Assembly: GCF_002845985.1 (NCBI RefSeq)
Contig: NZ_PDFK01000006.1
Span: 1-64,000 of the forward strand
Length of the DNA stretch: 64,000 bases
DNA from: Lysinibacillus fusiformis
GTDB lineage: Bacteria; Bacillota; Bacilli; Bacillales_A; Planococcaceae
Reading direction: 5' to 3'
Position 1 is the stretch's first letter. Every line of letters begins with the position of its first letter. A program made the translations under genes and the position numbers. This document shows, one piece after another, positions 59,379 to 64,000 of the stretch. Under the pieces are notes generated by a model. The model saw only the letters and a list, made by a program, of their open reading frames with translations, was not told the DNA's origin and searched no databases.

Positions 59379-61071
59379 AATCTAATTTAAAACGAGAAAC
59401 TTGCGTGTGAAGCTCTTCTGCCATATTTGAAAGGGTAGCTGCTGAAGCTGCCACTTCTTCAATAGTAGCCAATTGTTCTTCTGAGGCAGAAGCGACATTT
59501 TGTAAATTAGATGAGGACATTTGTGCAATCGTTGCTATTTCATCAAAGGAAGCATAAATTTGCTCTGCACTAGATGACATCTCCTCCGACACGGTTGTAG
59601 CTTCTTGGATTTGCATGGAAACTTGTTCAATAAGCTCGACAATTTTAGAGAAGCCTTCTTCTGCTACTTTTACAACTTTCATACCAATTTGAACCTCTTG
59701 CGTACCGGTATCCATCACGGTCACAGCACGATTTGTATCTTGCTGAATTTCAGAAATTAAAGTAGCAATTTGCTCCGCGGATTTTTTCGATTGCTCTGCT
59801 AACTTTTTCACTTCATCAGCAACAACGGCAAAACCACGCCCATGATCGCCTGCACGAGCCGCTTCAATTGCAGCATTAAGTGCTAATAAATTTGTTTGTT
59901 CAGCAATATCCGTAATAATCCCAATAATATTGCCAATTTCAATAGAATGTTCATCTAAATTTTTCACAACACTTGCCGACTCTAAGACGGCTGTATTAAT
60001 TGTTGTCATCTGAGAAATGACACGATGTAATGAATCATTGCCTTTCTTAGCTTCTGAATTCGTTTCGATTGCCAGTTCAGAAACCGCAGCCGTCGTAGAA
60101 GCTAATTGCTGTATGCCCTTTGTCATATTTTTCATCGCTTCAGAGCTTTCTGAGGCATTTTTTCCTTGGGCTTCAGAGCCACTAGCAACCTCTTGAATAG
60201 AAGAAGTGATTTGTTCTGTAGCCTGTATAGTTTGGTCTGCACTTGCTGTTAACTCAGCAGCAGAGCCACTAACTTGCACTGTGTTTTGACGGACATTTGT
60301 AATTAAATCCTTTAAATTTGCAGCCATTTGATTAAAGGCAAGGGCTAAGTCACCCACCTCATCACGGTTTTTAATACGAATTTGTTCGGCTGTTAAGTCG
60401 CCTTCCGCTATTTTTTTAGCAGCTTTAGCCATGCCATTAATAGGGCGGGACATTAGGCTTCCTACAACCATTGCAATTATCAGACTTATGACAACAGCAA
60501 AGACCCCAAGTAGAAGCATTTGGAGTTTAATATCTTGAATTTGTTTTGATGTAGCAGCCATTTTTTTATCAATATAGTCACTTTGATAATTTGAAAGGTT
60601 TTCAACGCGTTCATCAAACTGTTTAATGATTAGGCGTCCTTGAGTACTATCAAGTTTTTCATACTTTTCAGTTTCTCCTTCAGCCTTTAACGCAAACATA
60701 CGGTCAGCGAATTGTTGGACACTTTGCTCACTTTTGTTAATAGCCTCTAAGAATTTTATTGATTCATCAGAATCTAAAGTAGCCATCAACTCTTCAGATT
60801 TTTGCTTAAATTCCTCGCGAGAGTCCTGATTGCTTTGATAATTTTGCTTGTCTCCAAGCAGTAAATAGCCACGCATACTAACAATTTCTTGTTTTGCAAT
60901 AACTCGTAATTCCTGAATACTGATTGATTTAGTTGTTTGTTCCTCCAGTAATGTACGATAGGTCTTATTTACAGAATCTAGCTGTTTTATATTTAAACCA
61001 ATTGTCGTAACAAGCACTAAAATCACTATAAAAAAACCGAGTAATAATTTCTTGTAGATAGTAAATCGCAT
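59377..61071 (-). CDS. Methyl-accepting chemotaxis protein
   Basis: This 564-residue chemoreceptor has membrane helix 1 (about 9-29), a four-helix-bundle sensor domain with heptads (about 30-185), membrane helix 2 (about 188-210), HAMP (about 211-265), and the signalling tip with [38 protein letters not shown]. Methylation sites are expected in the flanking helices. The sensor type (4HB) resembles many Bacillus receptors with unknown ligand. AAAGGACATTTC precedes ATG 61071. It is monocistronic. Confidence 0.93.
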   Translation of the reverse strand: MRFTIYKKLLLGFFIVILVLVTTIGLNIKQLDSVNKTYRTLLEEQTTKSISIQELRVIAKQEIVSMRGYLLLGDKQNYQSNQDSREEFKQKSEELMATLDSDESIKFLEAINKSEQSVQQFADRMFALKAEGETEKYEKLDSTQGRLIIKQFDERVENLSNYQSDYIDKKMAATSKQIQDIKLQMLLLGVFAVVISLIIAMVVGSLMSRPINGMAKAAKKIAEGDLTAEQIRIKNRDEVGDLALAFNQMAANLKDLITNVRQNTVQVSGSAAELTASADQTIQATEQITSSIQEVASGSEAQGKNASESSEAMKNMTKGIQQLASTTAAVSELAIETNSEAKKGNDSLHRVISQMTTINTAVLESASVVKNLDEHSIEIGNIIGIITDIAEQTNLLALNAAIEAARAGDHGRGFAVVADEVKKLAEQSKKSAEQIATLISEIQQDTNRAVTVMDTGTQEVQIGMKVVKVAEEGFSKIVELIEQVSMQIQEATTVSEEMSSSAEQIYASFDEIATIAQMSSSNLQNVASASEEQLATIEEVAASAATLSNMAEELHTQVSRFKLD

Positions 61072-61382
61072 AGTTGAAATGTCCTTTCTCAGTAATTAGT
61101 AGAAATGTTACAAAATAATGAAATATGTATATATATCATTTATATCAGATTATACGGATTTTACAAAGTATTATGAGTATTTTTACTGTAATTAATAGTT
61201 TGAAGATAATATCAATTTATATGTGATGTGATAAAAAAAGGAGATTTTATAGATAAAATATTAATAATAATAGAGATGGTTAATGATATCTATTGAATAT
61301 TAAGCCAATTTTCATAAATTTTGAAACTTTATTTATAGTAGTTACGTAGAAGGAGTAATGGAAATGAATAGGGGTGAAGGAA
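61072..61382. other. AT-rich intergenic region
   Basis: About 310 bp, very AT-rich. It holds the promoter region of the leftward chemoreceptor and the leader of the DUF1648 relic (site AGGGGTGAAGG near 61367). No gene, hairpin or operator is distinct. Confidence 0.5.
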
Positions 61383-61875
61383 ATGTATAGACCAATTTTA
61401 AAATTACCCAAAACAAAATCAGAGAAAATATGGAATTATTGGCGGAGGTATATTTGTTGTATCCATCATCTATATTATATTTGCATGGTTCGAATTACCT
61501 AATGAAATTCCTGCGCACTTTAATGGTGTAGGCGAGGTAGATCGATGGGGCTCAAAGGTAGAGTTATTTATTCTTCCATTCATTGGTTTATTTTTATGGA
61601 TTGTCATGGGACTACTAGAAAGGGCCCCACATATGCATAACTATCCAGCACGCTTGAATGAAAACAATGTAGAAGCATTCTATTTAAATAGCAGAAAAAT
61701 ACTAAATGAAGTGAAAAACCTCTGTCTTATTTTCTTCGCATTTATATCATTCCAAATGGTTCGTATTGGTCTTGGTGAAACAAATTCGTTAGGTTGGTGG
61801 GTCTTACCTGTCATCCTATTAGGAACTGCTATTCCGATTATTAAAGGGATAATTGCGACTGCCAAAATAAAATAA
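61383..61875 (+). pseudogene. DUF1648-family membrane protein gene with a frameshift
   Basis: ATG 61383 opens with MYRPILKLPKTKSEKIWNY in frame 1. From 61432 the +1 frame continues GIIGGGIFVVSIIYIIFAWF, ELPNEIPAHFNGVGEVDRWG and on to TAA 61873-61875. IPAHFN...DRWGSK is the DUF1648 mark. One extra base (or two missing) near 61425-61435 explains the break. No start codon exists in the second frame before the domain. The full-length product would be about 163 residues with three or four helices. Confidence 0.8.
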
Positions 61876-61888
61876 TAGGTAATAACGT

Positions 61889-61919
61889 AAACGCTTGAAA
61901 TTTTTCAGGCGTTTATTTT
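61889..61919 (+). terminator. Terminator after the DUF1648 relic
   Basis: AAACGCTTGAA (61889-61899) and TTCAGGCGTTT (61904-61914) form an 11-bp stem with one wobble, followed by ATTTTTT. Confidence 0.85.
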
Positions 61920-62249
61920 TTATACCCAAGTTTTCAATAATTCAGTATACTAACAAAACTAAGATGAAAATGTATCAGTACATTATTAGCTGCCAAAAAG
62001 GAGATAAAGGTACAGTAAAATGGTGTTAAAGCTAGGCAAAAGGAATTTAAACTGAAGGCTGAATTAGCAGTTGTTATAATCAATAAACCTCGTGATTTGT
62101 TAGTTAGAAGTTCTGGTAAAGCACCATTTAATCGAATTATTTCATTTGTGTTCTCTAGTGATGAGATGGTAAATTATTTACAAAAAGTGTTAAAGAGGAC
62201 TACGCTAGGAGTGAAGGTAGTAAACTACATGATAAAAGTGAGGCAAAAT
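61920..62249. other. Upstream region with coding-like but unsupported frame
   Basis: In frame with the DUF1801 gene, an open stretch from about 62040 (KLKAELAVVIINKPRDLL...) runs into it. It lacks a start with a ribosome site. It might be the remains of an upstream gene fused in frame. No regulator site is obvious. Confidence 0.4.
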
Positions 62250-62684
62250 ATGAAAAATGTATATATGGAGCAAGTCGAAGAAAAATGGCGTGATGCTTTT
62301 AGTGAGCTTGTTGCTGCCGTAGAAACGAATGTACCAGATGGATTTGAACAAACAATGCAATATGGAATGGTCAGTTATGTGGTACCATTAACATCCTATC
62401 CTGAGGGTTACCATGTGACACCGAATACGCCATTACCTTTTATTAGCCTAGCTGTACAGAAGCGTCATATTGCACTCTACCACATGGGTATTTATGCAGA
62501 TCCAGCATTGCTTTCTTGGTTCCAAGAGGAGTATGCAAAGCGAGTGCCCACAAAATTAAATATGGGGAAAAGCTGTATTCGATTTACAAATGCCAAAAAT
62601 ATTCCATTTGATTTAATCGGTGAGCTTGTGTCAAAAATAACCCCTGCGCAATGGATTTCACATTATGAAGGAGTGAAAAAATAG
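62250..62684 (+). CDS. DUF1801 (YdhG-like) protein
   Basis: This roughly 144-residue protein (MKNVYMEQVEEKWRDAFSELVAAVETN) has DUF1801 marks: TMQYGMVSYVVPLTSYPEGYHV, FISLAVQKRHIALYHMGIYADPALLSWF and LNMGKSCIRFTNAKNIPFDLIGELV. The family is uncharacterised, related to E. coli YdhG and plant frataxin-like folds. ATG 62250 follows GTGAGG. A long in-frame extension from 62097 has no site. Its stop abuts the next gene (TAG-ATG). Confidence 0.85.
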   Translation: MKNVYMEQVEEKWRDAFSELVAAVETNVPDGFEQTMQYGMVSYVVPLTSYPEGYHVTPNTPLPFISLAVQKRHIALYHMGIYADPALLSWFQEEYAKRVPTKLNMGKSCIRFTNAKNIPFDLIGELVSKITPAQWISHYEGVKK

Positions 62685-63062
62685 ATGAAAAGCGCGACTC
62701 CATTTTTAATGTTTCAAGGGCAGGCCAATGAGGCGATTGAACAATATAAGAAGTGGTTTCCAGATTTAGAAGTTGTTAGCTTAGCGTATATGGATAATTC
62801 ACAACAGGTAGCAATGGCAGTCCTCCATTTAAAGGGATTAAAATTGCTGGTGAATGATAGTGCCATTCAACACGAGTTTACGTTTACTCCATCAACATCA
62901 GTCTTTATAGAGTGTGATTCGGAGGAGGAAATAAACCGTTTTGTTGCCCAAATGCTAGAAGGCGGCCAAGCATTAATGCCACTTAATCATTATGGTTTTT
63001 CTAAACAGTTTGCATGGATTCAAGATCGTTTTGGCATGTCCTGGCAATTATCGTATGATTGA
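62685..63062 (+). CDS. VOC-family PhnB-like protein
   Basis: This 125-residue protein has the PhnB/3-demethylubiquinone-methyltransferase-like VOC fold: SATPFLMFQGQANEAIEQYKKWFPDLEVVS and MPLNHYGFSKQFAWIQDRFGMSWQLSYD. Its start immediately follows the stop of the DUF1801 gene, so the two are coupled. Metal ligands typical of glyoxalases are not evident. Function unknown. Confidence 0.85.
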   Translation: MKSATPFLMFQGQANEAIEQYKKWFPDLEVVSLAYMDNSQQVAMAVLHLKGLKLLVNDSAIQHEFTFTPSTSVFIECDSEEEINRFVAQMLEGGQALMPLNHYGFSKQFAWIQDRFGMSWQLSYD

Positions 63063-63123
63063 TGAATTAGGAATATAAATAATGAAAAGAAAACAAAAAA
63101 TAGTAGTAAAAGGGGAATTGAGG

Positions 63124-64000
63124 ATGGCGGTAACTTTAGTGAAGCATGATATTAAATATGCTGAGGCGATGCATGAGTTATCTTCTATGCCGCAGGTGCG
63201 AGATGCCCTCGGGTTACCTGCTGGTAAGGTAGAAGATACCATTAATTTTATCAAACGTGAATGTGTGGACGAGGAAGAGGGGAAGACGGTTCCTCGTGTA
63301 GTTTTGAATGAGGAAGGGCAACTGATTGGTGTAACATCCCTAATGTTTATAGATCATGATAAAAAGAGCTGTCATATTGGCTCTTGGCTAGGTCACCAAT
63401 TTTGGGGGAAAGACTATAATCTTGAAGCCAAAACAGCTATCTTAGACATTGCATTTTTCGAGCTAGGACTAGCACGGGTTTTTGCTGGGGCTCGGAAGGT
63501 AAATATCCGATCACAAAAAGCACAAGAAAAACTGCCTTTTATTCGATTAGGTGTGGAAAGTAAATATCCAGAGGAGCATTCATGGTTGGAGGTGAAGGAA
63601 AAACAACCGTGTGTGTTAAATGTCTTTGAACGTGAAGATTTTGTCCGTTATCGAATATCCCTACAGAAGGTAGATGGCAATCGTGAAGATTTTTTACCAC
63701 AATTAATGCTAGCTGATGAAAGTGAAATGGTAGTTCGAGAATACTTAGATAAAGGCACTTTATTTGAAATTAAGTGTGGGGAGCTGCTGGTGGGGGTGGC
63801 GTTAGTCATTGCGCAATCTGATACAACGATCGAGTTGAAGAATATTGCTATTGTGCCAAAGTACCAAGGGAAGGGAATGGGCAAAGAGGTATTACGACAA
63901 CTCACTGAAATATGCCAGAAGGAAGGCTATCAAACAGTGCTTGTTGGAACAGCCAACTCAAGTATTGATAATATTGCCTTTTATCAAAAAGCAGGCTTTC
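63124..64000 (+). CDS. Tandem GNAT N-acetyltransferase (partial at window end)
   Basis: This open frame of at least 292 codons runs off the window. The N-terminal half is a RimJ/RimL-like GNAT (LIGVTSLMFIDHDKKSCHIGSWLGHQFWGKDYNLEAKTAIL), where the usual RNxxSxxxxEKxGF becomes VNIRSQKAQEKLPF. The C-terminal half is a second GNAT with acetyl-CoA motif A IVPKYQGKGMGKEVLRQL and NIAFYQKAGF. ATG 63124 has AAAAGGGG somewhat far upstream. The 3-prime end lies outside. Substrate unknown. Confidence 0.85.
   Translation, partial: MAVTLVKHDIKYAEAMHELSSMPQVRDALGLPAGKVEDTINFIKRECVDEEEGKTVPRVVLNEEGQLIGVTSLMFIDHDKKSCHIGSWLGHQFWGKDYNLEAKTAILDIAFFELGLARVFAGARKVNIRSQKAQEKLPFIRLGVESKYPEEHSWLEVKEKQPCVLNVFEREDFVRYRISLQKVDGNREDFLPQLMLADESEMVVREYLDKGTLFEIKCGELLVGVALVIAQSDTTIELKNIAIVPKYQGKGMGKEVLRQLTEICQKEGYQTVLVGTANSSIDNIAFYQKAGF

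Noticed and set aside
62097-62249. N-terminal extension of the DUF1801 protein
   Set aside because: The extension has no ribosome site and no family match, while ATG 62250 has both the site and the family start.
1-64000. CRISPR arrays, tRNA or rRNA genes, prophage or conjugative modules
   Set aside because: No regularly spaced repeats, cloverleaf sequences, rRNA segments or phage/conjugation genes were recognised on either strand.

Overview
The window reads as chromosome of a low-GC, endospore-forming member of the Bacillaceae/Planococcaceae, most like Lysinibacillus. Supporting this are AT-rich DNA, strong AGGAGG ribosome binding sites, frequent TTG and GTG starts, T-box leaders, Bacillus-style Fur and Zur boxes, bacillithiol enzymes (FosB, BstA-like), a BclB-like exosporium protein and close relatives of B. 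subtilis VmlR, ZagA, BpsA/BpsB and FeuABC. No rRNA, tRNA, CRISPR array, prophage or intact insertion sequence was seen. The genus assignment is inference from memory, not a search.

Layout. 0-5 kb: a Fur-boxed siderophore-binding lipoprotein, an MFS pump with a divergent HxlR regulator, an aldo/keto reductase and a VOC protein. 5-11 kb: one block of response regulator, histidine kinase, ABC ATPase, two permeases and an erythromycin-esterase-like lipoprotein. 11-16 kb: an AraC protein, a DUF1540 protein, and a MocR regulator divergent from two EamA transporters. 15.8-21 kb: a siderophore/heme-type ABC importer and a DHA2 pump, next to a TetR regulator, with four matching 19-bp operator-like sites. 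21-29 kb: mixed housekeeping and envelope genes (uridine-kinase-like, SIMPL, DUF2238, DUF1805, polysaccharide deacetylase, DNA glycosylase, CtaG, GH114). 29-35 kb: a VmlR-type ABC-F resistance gene behind a long attenuator, small stress-type proteins and two decayed genes. 34.5-40.3 kb: an AraC regulator and a Fur-boxed feu-like operon (binding protein, two permeases, ATPase, esterase). 40-44 kb: BCCT transporter, racemase-like protein, BstA-like protein. 43.6-48.2 kb: a spore-surface-like cluster. 48.5-51.7 kb: two Zur-boxed genes (zinc-free L33 and ZagA) and the alkylpyrone pair BpsA/BpsB. 51.8-54.3 kb: an RsgA GTPase behind a second leader-peptide attenuator, then FosB and a HAD hydrolase. 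54.3-58.4 kb: two T-box genes, a second-type methionyl-tRNA synthetase and LeuA, with an IS-end relic inside a terminator between them. 58.5-64 kb: HAD phosphatase, chemoreceptor, a frameshifted DUF1648 gene, DUF1801, PhnB-like and a tandem GNAT protein cut by the window end.

Themes. Metal supply is prominent: three iron-siderophore uptake systems under apparently different control (Fur, TetR, Fur plus AraC) and a zinc-starvation pair. Antibiotic and translation stress is the second theme: VmlR-like ABC-F, an RsgA paralogue, FosB, an alternative MetRS, an Ere-like lipoprotein beside a bacitracin-type ABC transporter, and several drug pumps. The most interesting signals are two RNA leaders, each with short ORFs, mutually exclusive base pairing and an intrinsic terminator, ahead of the ABC-F gene and ahead of the RsgA gene.
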